This document shows, piece after piece, positions 22,172 to 33,435 of a stretch of 64,000 nt of DNA. Source of the stretch: Lichenostomus cassidix (lineage: Eukaryota; Chordata; Aves; Passeriformes; Meliphagidae); NCBI GenBank assembly GCA_008360975.2, contig CM039199.1:1690530-1754529 (forward strand), given 5' to 3'. Both the position numbers and the translations under genes were made by a program. The notes under the pieces were generated by a model. That model did no database searches. It saw only the letters and a list, made by a program, of their open reading frames with translations, and was not told the DNA's origin. The first letter of the stretch is position 1; the number at the start of each line of letters is the position of its first letter.

Positions 22172-23557
22172 TGCTGAGATTTAGTGACCCGAGATGGACA
22201 CAGAGCTGGGGAGTGCACGGCGAGGGACAGGAGGACATGGATTAGAAGAGCAGAGCCTTGTTAGAGCCAAGAGCCCTGTGCTCTGGGGAGCCCCGGGCAG
22301 GGTAATTGTGGCCTCAGCCCTGCGCGGCTGCTGTCGGAATTAACGTGTTTTTAAAGAGGTCACTGCCGGAGAAGCTCCCTAAGTGCTTTCAGGCCAGGCT
22401 AATAGGAGATGCTGAGGAATGACTGAGGGGAAGTTATGATGATAGTGAAGGAGTAATTTAGCATATTAGGGGAAATATGTCAAACCACACTGATTGCTAT
22501 AAATACAGCCTTCTTCTTTCAGCATCTGGCTGTGCCCCAAGGATTTTCCTATGAAATTATGGAAGTGCAGCTTACTTATTACTGGCTGACTTTCACACCA
22601 TTGTGCCTTCTTTTTTGGTCATGTGCTGAACACTAAATTGGTACCTTTCCCAATGTGCTCATTTTTCTTCCAGCCATCCCATGTGAGACAGAAGAGACAA
22701 TGCTGTGACTCCAAGGGGGTGGTGGCATCCTTAAAGCTGAGTTTATTCTCCAGGAGAACCCTTCTGCTGAGAGATTTCCCAGGTGGGGCAGCTTGCAGGG
22801 GGTCAGAGCAGGGCATGAAAAGGGAATGAGGCTTTGGTGCTCAGCCCTAAATACTCGGGGAAGGAGAGGAACTTGGTGAGCTGAGCTTGGCCAGAGCAGG
22901 CAGCAGAGGCAAGAAGCAGAGCTTGCTGAAGGTAGCTGGTAACAGCCAGTTTGGGATTTGCCTGTGATTTTTAACAGCTAGTTTTTCCAAACTGGGCCAA
23001 ATTGCTTCCAACAGAGCCTACTTCTGCTTCTCTACTCAAGTGTGATGTTGCTCTCCCTGCAGTCATTACATTTTATACATTAGATACATTATATTTTAAT
23101 GCATATCCTCCTAATACTCAAATAATCCATACTGTACTGACAATGCTAATAAATTCTTTGGTATTAAACTGCCAGAAAAAGTGAGTGCTTTGTGTGTAGT
23201 GTCATTCAGGTTTGGGGTGTAATTGATCTGAACAGGGATTTTGATTTTGGAAAATGCTCTGCTGTTTAGCTCCTGGAATTCACTTTGGGCAGCAAAGACA
23301 TCTAACATGAGGGAGGAGAAGGGCAATTGTGTCAACAGAGTTAAAGATTACTATAATTTTAGACCATTTTCTCCTGCTTATGCATCAAACCCAAGTTGCC
23401 AACAATTAGAAAAGAGAAGCGATTCCAAAAGATTTTCTTTCCCTGTGTTTCAGGTTTCCTTTAAGCCAACTTCCACATTCTGTGCATTCGTCTTTCTTTC
23501 TTCATTCTTTCTCTTTCTTGTTGCAATTGATCATCTCTGTGCAGCTGCAGATCTGCT
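22172..23557. other. Non-coding stretch with a conserved-element candidate
   Basis: The part at about 22320-22520 ('ggaattaacgtgtttttaaagaggtcactgccgg' through 'ggagtaatttagcatattaggggaaatatgtcaaaccacactgattgctataaatacagcc') is repeat-free and motif-dense, with ATTA and TGATTG words. It is a possible conserved non-coding element. The remainder is ordinary unique DNA. The 218-codon frame at 23241-23897 is carried through the following CR1 copy and is not a gene. Confidence 0.4.
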
Positions 23558-23732
23558 CTGGAGCTTGCCTGGAGAAGCTGTGGCTGCCCCTGGATCCCTG
23601 GCAGTGTCCAAGGCCAGGGTGGACAGGGCTTGGAGCAGCCTGGGACAGTGGAAGGTGTCCCTGCCATGGCAGGGGGGGCACTGGATGGGATTTAAGGTCT
23701 CTCCAAAGCCAAACATTCTGTGCTCATTGAGG
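23558..23732 (+). mobile_element. CR1 LINE 3' fragment, short
   Basis: Sense-strand CR1 tail from 'cctggagaagctgtggctgcccctggatccctggcagtgtccaaggccagg' through 'aaggtgtccctgccatggcagggggggcactggatgggatttaaggt' to 'ccaaagccaaacattctgtgctc'. Only the last 170 bp or so of the element is present. The terminal octamer is reduced to one 'attctgtg'. No coding sequence is left. Confidence 0.93.
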
Positions 23733-24879
23733 TGGGACATGGCCCTGCTCAAGAGAGGCCACATGTGTCATTTGTGGGATACCTGGTGCTTGCCAGGAAT
23801 GGGAAATGTCAAGTGCAGGACAGGTGGGACACACACTACCAGAGCAGCCCACGTCCTGTGTGACACAGGTGCCACATTTGGGTTTCACCAGCTGTAAAAC
23901 CTCCATGGGCTCATTGTCTGTCATTTTTGCAATAATAATTCCTCAGTGTAACAAAGAAGTGACATAAATGACAGCAGGCTAAGGTGAACACTTACCTCTC
24001 TTACATCTGTTTTGGAGGGATCCAGGCTGTTTCATCCCTTGTGCCTTTGCATGGCATTTTTGACTACTGCATTCAGAGTGGGCTGCTCAGCAGAGCTTTT
24101 GGTAAAGCTGCCTCTGCAACGATGAGGGTATTGATTATTTCAGGTTGTGAATGATGCCAGGTGTGCAGGTGACATTTCCAGCAGGGTTGCTCCCCACCTT
24201 GCCAAGCTCCCTGTCTCGTCCTGTTGGCAGTGCTGCTGTCAGCCCCAGCACCACAGCTCACTCCCAGAATCCCAGAATGGAGCTATGAAAAATCTTATTG
24301 ACTTTGAAGTTAGTCCCAAAGAAAACAGCAGTTTGGCCCCATGCTGGCCTGGATTTACCTCGGGAGCTTGGAAGGCACCAGTTCAGGCAGAAAGGGCAAA
24401 GAGCATGGTTGAGCAAGCCTGAAGATAATTTAAAATTTCATTTTGTTTCATGTGTTTTTACCAGAGAGCAGCTTAACAACTCTCAGGTCAAGAGAGCATT
24501 TTGAAAGTATTGATTAATATTGTTAATAAAACAGTTAGAGTTGCTAAATGAGGCTCAGGCTGGGAGAGCAGTGTATAGATGTACACATGAAGCATAGTCT
24601 GTACATATATTATTATTGCTTATGTATGTGCAGCCTGTGAATTTTGTCTTGCTGTCTCAATGCAGCTGAGTATAGAAACACCTGAGAGCACCTTCAGAAA
24701 AACACAGTGGTGTAAAAACTTCAGGATCCTAAACCCCAGTGTTCCGCTCTGTTGCTGTCAAAAAATTAAATATACAATTCTCATTTTCTTCCCGATGGAG
24801 GAGTTGCAATAATTTGGGGGTAAATTAAAAATACAATCCAATCATTTCCTTGTAAAACCTGGTGCTGACATTAGCCTTT
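23733..24879. other. Non-coding stretch, no gene seen
   Basis: Unique DNA. Overlapping open frames on both strands at 24073-24504. AT-rich around 24510-24860, with 'tacatatattattattgcttatgtatg' near 24602. No recognisable gene or repeat. Confidence 0.5.
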
Positions 24880-24960
24880 AGTTATGACATTGCAATTATC
24901 TCCATGGCAACCCGGTGTGATGTGACAGCGCGATGGCTGCACGTTCACATGCTCCCAGGC
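24880..24960. promoter_or_regulatory. RFX X-box-like site in motif cluster
   Basis: At 24898-24911 the sequence 'atctccatggcaac' carries the CCATGGCAAC half of the RFX X-box consensus (GTTNCCATGGNAAC). It is followed within 15 bp by 'tgtgatgtgac' (CRE-like) and 'agcgcgatgg'. The surrounding 80 bp hold several CpGs in an otherwise CpG-poor area. RFX factors commonly act on ciliary and neural genes, but no target can be named from this sequence. Confidence 0.35.
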
Positions 24961-25964
24961 TGGAGCCCAGGGAGCCAGGCTCTTGCCTGAGACATTCCTG
25001 ATTTTCCTCCTTCCTTGCAGTAGTTTAGTGCTGGTGTAACATGGCTGCACTCAGATGTGCCTGTTCAAAGAGCAGAGTGAGATTCGGTGTTTATGGGAGT
25101 CTTTCAGGCATATTAAGGAGCAATATTTTATATGATCTCTTCCATTAATAAATAATTTTGAGAAAGCTCATACATGAATACAGTACTTCCAGGCCATTAT
25201 GCACAGGAATACATTAGCAGTGTACTGCCCTTTGGTGAACTGTGAAGCCTGTTCTTTAGTCAGACACGTTTGGTGTCTCCTGAAGCCACAGGATAGCACT
25301 GAGCAGAGTGGAGAGAAAAAGAGTTATTGTGGATTGAAAGGGCTGAAAAGGCTAAAGAGGTACAACCCAAAATCTGTTCCTAGTTTTAGTTTGGACTGTG
25401 TTTTACAGGCCTCAGTTGCTTGTCTGTCCACAGATTCCCTGATGATAGTCTCTCAGTCTCTCCTAGGATACCCAACGCCTGTGTTTTCACTTTTAGTCCT
25501 GTTTTGGGGTTATGGTCTGTGCCTGCCCCTCCAAACCAAGGTTACATTGCAAGGTTTCCCTTGGGAACAGCTGAACCTGTTTTTATCCCACCATCTCCAC
25601 CCTCAGGGAAGGAGGGAGGCCACCTAGCATGTCCAGGCTGAGCAATTTCCACAGTCACCAAAATTCCACAGTCATTTTCAGTCACCAAAACCATCAGGAG
25701 TCAAACCTGCCGAGCGCTCAGCTCAGAAATGACTTCTGAATACCAGCTCAGGGCACTTTGTCCTAGGATTGCATTGCCAAGCATGCCTCAATTTGTTAGG
25801 CAAACTTGTAAACTATTCTTACTCCCTTGGTGCAGTCATGGATTGAATGGTAATGGAGCCATCCACCACCAACTTTAATGCTTTTGTGTCTAACTGCAGG
25901 CACTGCTTTATGTTTTCCTTAGGCCACCAGGCTGGAAATGCCATTATCCACAGTTCTGTACATG
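24961..25964. other. Non-coding stretch, no gene seen
   Basis: Unique DNA. A small internal repetition, 'ccacagtcaccaaaa' followed by 'ccacagtcattttcagtcaccaaaa', lies at 25650-25691. The 142-codon plus frame at 25199-25627 has no recognisable domain. No exon called. Confidence 0.5.
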
Positions 25965-26034
25965 TGACATATGTATATATACACATAAATACATAGCATA
26001 TATATGTGTGTGTATATATACACACAGAGTGTGT
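25965..26034. repeat. Mixed TA/TG/CA microsatellite
   Basis: About 70 bp of alternating purine-pyrimidine sequence (atgtatatatacacat ... catatatatgtgtgtgtatatatacacaca). It is partly self-complementary, so it could extrude a cruciform or adopt a left-handed form. Simple sequence; no gene. Confidence 0.9.
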
Positions 26035-27938
26035 CACTGCTGCAGCACCTTTTAGGAGAAGAACTTGTTTTCTCTAAGGCATCAAGACTAAGATGTATTT
26101 CACCACCCTGATGTGTAGCGACTTGGGTGATTAAATTTCTGTGTGGCGAGATAAGACAGCATCCTGAAGGATTTATGTCCTTGTATCTCTGTGGGCTGTG
26201 AATTTGCTTTCTGTTACCTTAGTGAACTGTACTGGAGGTGTTTGAGGCCTTGGGGGGCTTTTCTTCTTGTTGTTTTCTGGCTTTTGCACCTAATATCCCT
26301 GAAGTTGGGTTTTTGGAATGGATTGGCCAGCAGGGGTGAAGGAAAGGGGCCATGATGCTGTGTTATCCTGGAATGTGGCTCAGGGAGGGAAGCAGGGTCA
26401 CAGGGCAGAGCTCAGGAGCAAACAGGAGTGTGTGGGCAGTGCTGCCCCTGGGGTACAGGAGGGAAGGATTGATCCTGCAGCGAAATGGGCTGCATGACTG
26501 GTCCTACAGCATTCACCCTTGCTCCTGCCTGCATCCTGCTCCATCCTTCCTGCCGTGCCCTGGGACTCCTCCAGCACATGGGCACCACAGCTCTGCTCTC
26601 TGCTCAGGAGGGGAACACAGGGCAGAGCTCAGATAAAGAGTGCTGGCATGGAGCAGCCTCCAAATGGCCCTGGATCTTCCTGAGCTTCTTGTGAGGCAGG
26701 AAGAGCTGGCTGGGTTCTCCTGGCACATGACACAGCTGCCTTTGATGGGAGGGAGAGGAGTGTCCCCAACCCCCGGGGCTGTAAATCTGCTGAGACTCAC
26801 GGGGTCAGCTCCTGACCTGCCACTGTGGGAGAATGAGCAGCAAGGACAGCCTTGGCAAAGGGCAGGGAGAGAGCCAGAGAAACCACGGATATTGGGGAAG
26901 ATAGTGGCTCAGGATTCAGCCACTGTGGCATTCCTTGGGGTTTGAACCACAGCAAGCTCAAAGCTGGACTTCATCATTGCACTTTAAAATGTCTTACTTT
27001 TATTAAATCTCCGAATAGCTGTTTTGCTGCTGGTTTTCTTCTAGGCTGTAATCCAGTCTTGATGCATTATTTCTTCCCTTTTTTATGAGAATGAAAGAAG
27101 TGACACCTTACCCTCCTGCAAAGCAAAATTGGTATTTCTCAGTACTGACAAAATATCTTCATTTAAAAGGTTTGACTTTCCACCTGAGACCCCCACTAAA
27201 TCTATCCACTACAACAGCTGGTACTAGGAAAACTCTGCAAGGAACTAAAATTCCCATGTAAACATGATTGAAGCATCCCTTTACCCAGCATTCTTGGCAC
27301 TTTTTATTCTAAGGATGATCCTAGGTAAGGGATGGGGGTTTGACTGGGTTTGTTTCCTCCCACTCCAGCTGATTGGGAGCAATCTGTGGCTTTCAAGATG
27401 TTGTCAGCCTAGGGACTGATGCTACCAACATTGCTAAAGTTTGGTGGGACTGCTCAGATCGTGCAGTTCTGTAGGTTTGGTTCAAAATCTGCTGAGGTGT
27501 CACTGGAAATCCTCCTGTGCTTTGGATGGAGCAGTAACTTTGTGCAGATCAGCTTTTCCAGCATCTGCTGTGCTGCAGAACAGCTCCTCAGCCATGGGGC
27601 TTGCAGGCAGCATCTCCCTGCTCCTCCTGCACTCTGACTGCATAGGGAGCTATTTAGGTTGGCTTGAGGTTTAAGTTTCTGTATTAATTCTCTCCTGACC
27701 CTCGTTAGCCGAAAGGAAAAAACAATTCTGAAAGGGTTTGATTTCCTAATATTGTATCTTCTGTATCTGCAATGCCTGTTGTGGCCTATTAAGAATTAAA
27801 CTGAGATCACTAAACTCATTTCATTTATGCCTTGGGCCTCATTCAAACCCTGGTTTCCCAGCAAAGTAAGGCCAATGGATTAACGTTTCACCTAGCTCAA
27901 TGGAATGGTTTTCATCTCTTTTAATGCCTTTGGCATTA
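26035..27938. other. Non-coding stretch, no gene seen
   Basis: Unique DNA. The GC-richer segment 26340-26940 is open in several frames on both strands, a composition effect. Around 27825-27880 'gggcctcattcaaaccctgg' faintly resembles an ancient CR1/L3 scrap. No gene supported. Confidence 0.5.
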
Positions 27939-27974
27939 AGGAAAAAAAAAGAAAGGGGAGGGGAAAAAAAGAGG
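27939..27974. repeat. Purine tract (GA-rich)
   Basis: About 36 bp of uninterrupted A and G on the plus strand. Simple low-complexity DNA. Confidence 0.85.
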
Positions 27975-28535
27975 ACGATGCTTTGACTGCACCAGAGCAT
28001 TTTGTTAGTGCTCCACAGTGCCTTACTGGGATTATTTTGTAGTGTGCTGGGCTTTATCCCACTTCCAGTGGGAGGGGAGGAGTGGCAGAAACGTTTATTG
28101 CATCTTTATGTTGTTAAGCAGTTTGTCTGGCCACAAAATTATTTTTTTTCAAGGGATTTGGGTCTCTCTCTTTAAAAGGCAGCCTGGTCCTCCCTGGCCA
28201 GGCCCAGCAGCCTTGGCTGCTGTCAGACAAATTACAGTATGGGTGAAGCTGTGATATCGACATGTGCGGCTTGATCTTTTTTAATGGGGGCACCACGGGG
28301 GTTTCTGCCTGCCCCACTGAGCTTAATGTTCTGTAAGGAAAAACAGACCCAGCACTAAAGGACATTTCTAATGGGCTGCAGTTTAACCCTTTGGTAGCTG
28401 CTTGCCTGGCTCCAGTCTTTGGGGAAGTGTTTAGGGAATCCCGCAGGAGCTGACTTCACTTATCCTCCATGCACTCCATCACGATACCTGGGAAACTCTG
28501 TTCTGCAGGGACATGGCTGTCCTTCCTCCCCCTCC
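27975..28535. other. Non-coding stretch, no gene seen
   Basis: Unique DNA without recognised repeats. Opposed frames at 28018-28254 plus and 28114-28365 minus overlap and look random. Confidence 0.5.
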
Positions 28536-28770
28536 TCTTCCCCTTAGCTCATAATTAAACCAAATGGTTACAAACTCACCAGCGAAGGGAGCTCTGTAAT
28601 TATAACAACAAAATAGCCTCTAAATTGGAGCTGTCTACTTCTCTGTATTAACAACAGCTTTATGTACAAGTGTGGCTATTTATTTTGACCTTTCATAATA
28701 ATTAGCTTCCTAGGGATAAAGAATTCGACATTTATGAATTCAGCAATGCAGAACAGCAAAGGTGAAGACC
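28536..28770. promoter_or_regulatory. AT-rich conserved-element candidate
   Basis: Repeat-free AT-rich block with many ATTA/TAAT cores ('agctcataattaaacc', 'tctgtaattataacaac', 'cataataattagcttcctaggg') and almost no long open frame. This texture is often seen in deeply conserved enhancers. The statement is based on composition and motif words only. Confidence 0.3.
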
Positions 28771-29057
28771 CTTCTGGAGATGGGGGAATTCTGCAGATTT
28801 ATTTGGGGTTTATTTTTTTGCACATGTGATGCTGTCCTTTTTTATTTTGTTAACAAGCTCTGAGATCTAAGCACAAGGACTGCAGAGGCCTGAGGGTTTC
28901 AGTAGGGCTGCCTTCTCCATGTGTACCTCCTTCACCATCTTGAAGTGCAGCTCAGGAGGGTCTGTGAGGCTCTGGAGATGGGACATCACCAACTGCTGCT
29001 CTGCAGAGAGAGAAACCAACCTTGCCACAGCCACCAGTGAAAGGTTGGCTTATTTAG
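28771..29057. other. Non-coding spacer before CR1
   Basis: Ordinary unique DNA leading to the CR1 insertion. No recognised feature. Confidence 0.5.
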
Positions 29058-29234
29058 GCTGCCCAGAGAAGCTGTGGCTGTCCTTGGATGCCTGCAAGTG
29101 TCCAAGGCCAGGCTGGACATTGGGGCTTGGAGCAGCCTGGGACAGTGGAAAGTGTCCCTGTCATGGCAGGCTGTTGGAATGAGATGAACTTTAAGATCCC
29201 TTCCAAGCCCAACCACTCTGTGACTCTGTGATTT
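29058..29234 (+). mobile_element. CR1 LINE 3' fragment, short
   Basis: Sense CR1 tail from 'gctgcccagagaagctgtggctgtccttggatgcctgcaagtgtccaaggccaggctggacattggggcttggagcagcctggg' to 'agatcccttccaagcccaaccactctgtgactctgtgattt'. Two consecutive terminal octamers, slightly mutated, mark the 3' end. The 'ggacattggggc' wording is shared with the copy at 41728 and differs from 'ggacagggc' in the 23558 and 59150 copies, so at least two CR1 subfamilies are present. No coding sequence left. Confidence 0.94.
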
Positions 29235-31093
29235 TGCTGAAAACCTGAACTAGGAATGTCAGGTGTACTGGGGCACCTTGGTTCTGTTATTTTGCTCCCA
29301 CTCATTGTTCTTTGACTTCCTCAATTTTTACACTGCCTCACTTTTCACACAGTCAGGGGTCCAAAGGCATGGGGTGCAGGAAGTTGCATTCCTGTGAAGC
29401 CTTTCAATGGATAGAATATTGCACTATCCATTTATTATTAATTGTCATTAGCACTAAAAAGCCATGAAAGCTCTTAGCATCTTGTTTACTTCATGCAGCT
29501 CATACTGAGGACTCCTCTCTAGCTCTTGAGATGGTGCAGTAGTTGTAAATAGAACTTAAGGAGCAATAAAACCTCCTTTCACTGCTGTTTGCCACTCTTG
29601 GAGGCAGCTGCTTGTCTCCTGACTGATGTTGGCCAGGATGGGGCTGGAAGGAGCAATGGGGCTTCTTCCATGAAATGCATGATTAGACCCTGTGCCAAAA
29701 CCTCAGAGGAGAATACTTCCACCTCTTGGCTGACTCTTATGAGGGACAGGTAATGAGGATCTGAGAGCACATCCATCAGCATTGCCACCCCATCTTGTTG
29801 TGGACAGTTCAATTCCATATCCAGAAAATTCCATATCCTTTTTGGTTTTTTCCCTGTAGATACTGTCCCTCTCTGAGAATTTATCCATCATCAAAGGTCA
29901 CTTTGCCAACAAAAGGTCATTTTACCAGCAATGCATAGAGGGGGTTTGGCTTCATGCTTGGGTTGGCTGCAGGACCTGGCAAAGGAGATTTGTGCTCTTG
30001 GGAGAACAGTGACAGTGCCACCAAGGGTATCACACACTCGTCTTGCAGGGCTTTTCTCATTACTTTGAGTTTCTGGTAACAAATCCAGGGCAGATGTATG
30101 CATTGGAGGGCTAAATGAAGGCAGAGGATTAAATCCAGCATGGATTCTGTTCAAACTGAAGTAATGTATTTGTGGCTGAGGCCACTGCTGAGCCAATGGA
30201 TGGCTAAAGATAACTTTTTCTATTCTGTCTACACACTCTGTGCCTTGCTGTTGGGGTGCGTTGGGGATAGAGAAGCATGTCAAGGCCGTAGCTGCAGGAT
30301 GCATAATACTGGTGGTGCATTCCTGGAATATCCCAGCAACATTAATTTGATCCGAGTCAGGTGTAGTTCTGTGGTTACATTTCTGTCCATTCAGCCAAAC
30401 ATTCAGAAGTTTATGTTGGCTTTTCTGCTCTCTGCTGGTGTTACATTAGGTGTGAGATGACAGATGATACTTCCTCCAGGAAAAAGTTTGCTGGGACAAA
30501 CTCATCCATCAACATTTTTTTAAACTTTGCTTTGGCAGTGTGAGTTGATATACAACCAGCACTTGGAGTTTGAAGGCTGCAGGGCTTTTCACCAGGCAAT
30601 TGTCCCCCTCAGACTGGGTTTATTGTGCAATCAAACCACCATCTTAGTGCCTGTCAGTGCAGACGACTGTGGGTTTTACCTTCTTGCACCTAAGCAAACA
30701 CCTTGTATCTGCTTGCATTGGAGCAAGACCACCCTGCCCTCACTGCCCCTTGTTTTACAAGGAATAAAAGTGGTTAATGTTGCCAGCTGACCACTAACAG
30801 GAACAGATTGGTGTTTAAAGTTTACAAACACCATAGCAGGGAGGGTTGATGGTGCTGCAAGGACAAATGGGTAACATTCCTTCAAAGGAAAGTAGCATCT
30901 GAATCCCAATCCACTGAAGGAAAAGGTCATCATGGTAAAATTTGATGCAAATGATGAAAAACTTTTGCAAGGAACTCAGACCTTGTCACAGAGCAGGGCT
31001 GCCCAGCTGAACTGGGGCTTTTCCAGTTCTGCACTGCATAATTATCACAGTGAGATCAGAACTGTGACTTCAACCTCAGGTATCAAAGAAAAC
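29235..31093. other. Non-coding stretch, no gene seen
   Basis: Unique DNA. Near 29895-29932 a word of the form 'aaaggtca(c/t)ttt(g/a)cca(a/g)c' occurs twice in tandem. Frames at 29579-29818 minus, 29891-30304 minus and 30140-30460 plus have no recognisable domain. No RNA gene seen. Confidence 0.5.
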
Positions 31094-31127
31094 AATATAT
31101 ATGTGTGTATATATATATCATATATAG
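31094..31127. repeat. TA/TG microsatellite
   Basis: About 34 bp of alternating TA and TG dinucleotides ('atatatatgtgtgtatatatatatcatatata'). Simple repeat. Confidence 0.9.
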
Positions 31128-32619
31128 TGATAGGTGCCAGGCTCTCTGTGGCCAGGGTGCTGAAGCTCGTTTTTTGGGCTGCCCTTGGCCACCCCACTGC
31201 TGTCCTTTGTGCTGCACCCAGTGAGTGCTCAGGGAGCAGCAGCCCTGGGTTTGGGGCTTGGCATCTGTTACTTTGAGATCCTGAAACATTAGCTCCTGGC
31301 AATTAATATAATTACGTCATTAATGTCACACCCCTGATGTTACTGTGTGTCAGAGTCAGACAATTGCAGTGTTGTGATTTCTTAGTTATGTAAAAGGCGA
31401 TTAAGGCAATTAAGTGGGTGATTAAAGCTGCTCAGTCAGAGGTGCTGACTGATGCTATTACCAAGCAGCAGCACTGGTGTATAGTAACAGTGATGTAAAG
31501 TACCTCCAGCAGCAGGGACTTGCTTGTTGGGGGCCTGGGGGGTTCTGCAGTGAGCCATCCCACACCCCCTCATCCCCCACCTCTCTCAGCCGTGGTGATT
31601 TACTGAAAGGTGTTGAGAAACGAGCACATGCAGCATCAACTACATGGTTAAATAAAAAGCTTCAATGTTCCCTTTGAAATGAGCATTATTGGCTTTATTT
31701 AATTAAATATGGATTTACACTATAAATATTGGAGCTCATAGAGCCCATATTTCAATTAATGGATCATTTGTATGTCATGCTCGCTTTGTAATTACTGGAA
31801 TGTGAAAATACAATGAATTGAAATGATTTCCCCTCCTCTTCAAATAAATCTGAGTAAGAATCAGATAGAAACTGTTTTCCTACCCAGAAGTGTGTGGGCT
31901 TGTGGCTGCACCCAGCACAAGAGGGGGGTACCAGGCAGAAGAGGGGATTTTTGGCAGGGCATTGCAGGGAAGAGCATGTGGGGTGTGTGAGGCAACTGTC
32001 TTGATACTGTCAGCAGCGGTTCTGTTGGACAGAAAGCTGCCTAAATATGAAGTGTTTTACTCCCAGGGTGACTGTGGCTGTTAAGTTGACAAATATAATG
32101 TACCATTTGGTGGAAATGATGTAGATTTGTCAGGTTGTTTCTGGTGAGGACCTCCAACAAGCCTGTTCAGAGCCGTACTCAGCAGTGCCGTCACAAACTG
32201 TTTGATGGGGAGTTGTGGGGTAAGGACTGGGTTTGGTTTTTAGTGCCCAGAGAGCAAAAAACATGGAAAATGCCATTGTTTCTTGTCTTCTGAGCACTGC
32301 CCACACACATTTTTATAGTCCCCTCCTTCTGTTTGCAAGGATGTGGTATCCATTTTCCGGCGTATTTCATGTTAAAAAGAAATATAAATAAATATGTCAG
32401 GCTTTGCATCAAACAAAACCAGTGGTAATTGAGACTGGCAAGGATCTGCTGTCAGGAAATGGGGCCTTATTATTCTGTGCTCGGCAGAAGCAGCAGCCCT
32501 GGCCTCGGCCCTCTCCTCCTGCTCCTCGTCCCTGTCTCACCAGGCAGATGGCAGCCGGCAGAGCACCGCAGTCTGCCCGGCCACCATTTCCCAACCAGCA
32601 AGAGGAGGCTCAGAGGGCC
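31128..32619. other. Non-coding stretch, partly AT-rich
   Basis: The segments 31290-31470 and 31670-31860 are AT-rich with repeated ATTA/TAAT cores ('aattaatataattacgtcattaatgtcac', 'tatttaattaaatatggatttacac') and could be conserved elements. The part at 32460-32620 is GC-rich and stop-poor on both strands. No exon can be defended. Confidence 0.45.
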
Positions 32620-32999
32620 TGGCCGGGAGCTGCCATGGCATACATAATTCCATCAGAAAATATCCAAGGGTGGAAATCATTGTTCTCCGAACTAGCTGAG
32701 CTGGAGCCAGAGCAGAAATACTAAAGTCAGTTGTGCCTTTGAGCTGCCTATAACAGCGCCCTTTGGAGACCCATTTCATACAAAATTTGAAGCCTGTGTT
32801 TATTGCCCATTAAAGCAACCTTTATTTTATGGCAAATGTTGCAGTAATTGCCTTTTACGAAGAGCACTTTGTAACACACATGCACTGTTGAAAGAAAACC
32901 ACTCTGGTATTGTCTATCGGGACTTAATGGCGCAATTAATTTTACTCCATCTGTTCCTGAGACTTTAAAGGAAAATGGATTTTTTTTTTGAGCGCACTT
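32620..32999. promoter_or_regulatory. Conserved-element candidate beside CpG island
   Basis: Repeat-free, motif-dense DNA immediately upstream of the CpG-rich patch. Words include 'tattgcccattaaagcaacctttattttatgg', 'gttgcagtaattgccttttacg' and 'gacttaatggcgcaattaattttac', with several homeodomain TAAT/ATTA cores. It ends in a nine- or ten-T run before the CpGs start. The adjoining positions suggest one regulatory unit, but this is inference. Confidence 0.35.
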
Positions 33000-33435
33000 T
33001 AATGAAGAAGATAAAGCGGCCCGGCTGGTGTCCCACAGGCTCAGCGCAGTAAGTTCAGATTATTGCTCAGTCTGTCAGAATGGGCTGCTCCCCTCGGCAG
33101 CCGCGCAGCCAGCAGCCCGCGCTGGCCCCTCGCCGCGCCATTCCTGATGACAAACTGCCAGCCGGCTCCCACAAAAGCGCGATTAAAATGTCAGCACAGG
33201 ATGACGAAGGGGCCAAGAGGGTCCTCGGAGACAAACTGTGTTGGGTATGAGTTAATACTTCACTGCGGTGCGAGGCTGGGCTGCTGCTGCTTCGGGGAAG
33301 TGCGAGGCAGAGCCGTACAAAGGGCTGGTGTGAGCACACGGGTACACCTCGTGCCGCAGCCGGAGCGCTGGCACGGCCCTGCTGGCCGCCGCGGATTTAT
33401 ACCGGCTGGGGGCTGCCAGGCCAGCCGAGCTGCTT
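33000..33435. promoter_or_regulatory. Orphan CpG-island-like patch
   Basis: By hand I count about 33 CpG dinucleotides in roughly 430 bp, with GC content clearly above half. That gives an observed/expected CpG ratio near 0.9, while the rest of the window is strongly CpG-depleted. Dense stretches include 'ctcggcagccgcgcagcc', 'cccctcgccgcgccattcc' and 'ggccgccgcggatttat'. Such patches stay CpG-rich because they are unmethylated in the germ line, usually as promoters or Polycomb-bound developmental elements. No exon is visible next to it. The 124-codon plus frame at 33063-33437 looks like a by-product of GC content. Its role may be a promoter for a non-coding RNA or an orphan regulatory island. 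Confidence 0.7.

Noticed and set aside
23241..23897. 218-codon plus-strand open frame
   Set aside because: Runs through the CR1 tail at 23558-23732; the translated CR1 3' UTR accounts for its middle, and the flanks match nothing.
30470..31300. Possible solo LTR or other endogenous retrovirus remnant
   Set aside because: No TG...CA ends with a target duplication, polyadenylation layout, primer-binding site or gag/pol reading could be identified here or elsewhere in the window.
32404..32724. Possible small exon ending in an acidic tail (LFSELAELEPEQKY)
   Set aside because: The end reads protein-like, but there is no matching family I recognise, no clear acceptor-donor pair, and the opposite strand is open as well. 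More likely conserved non-coding DNA.
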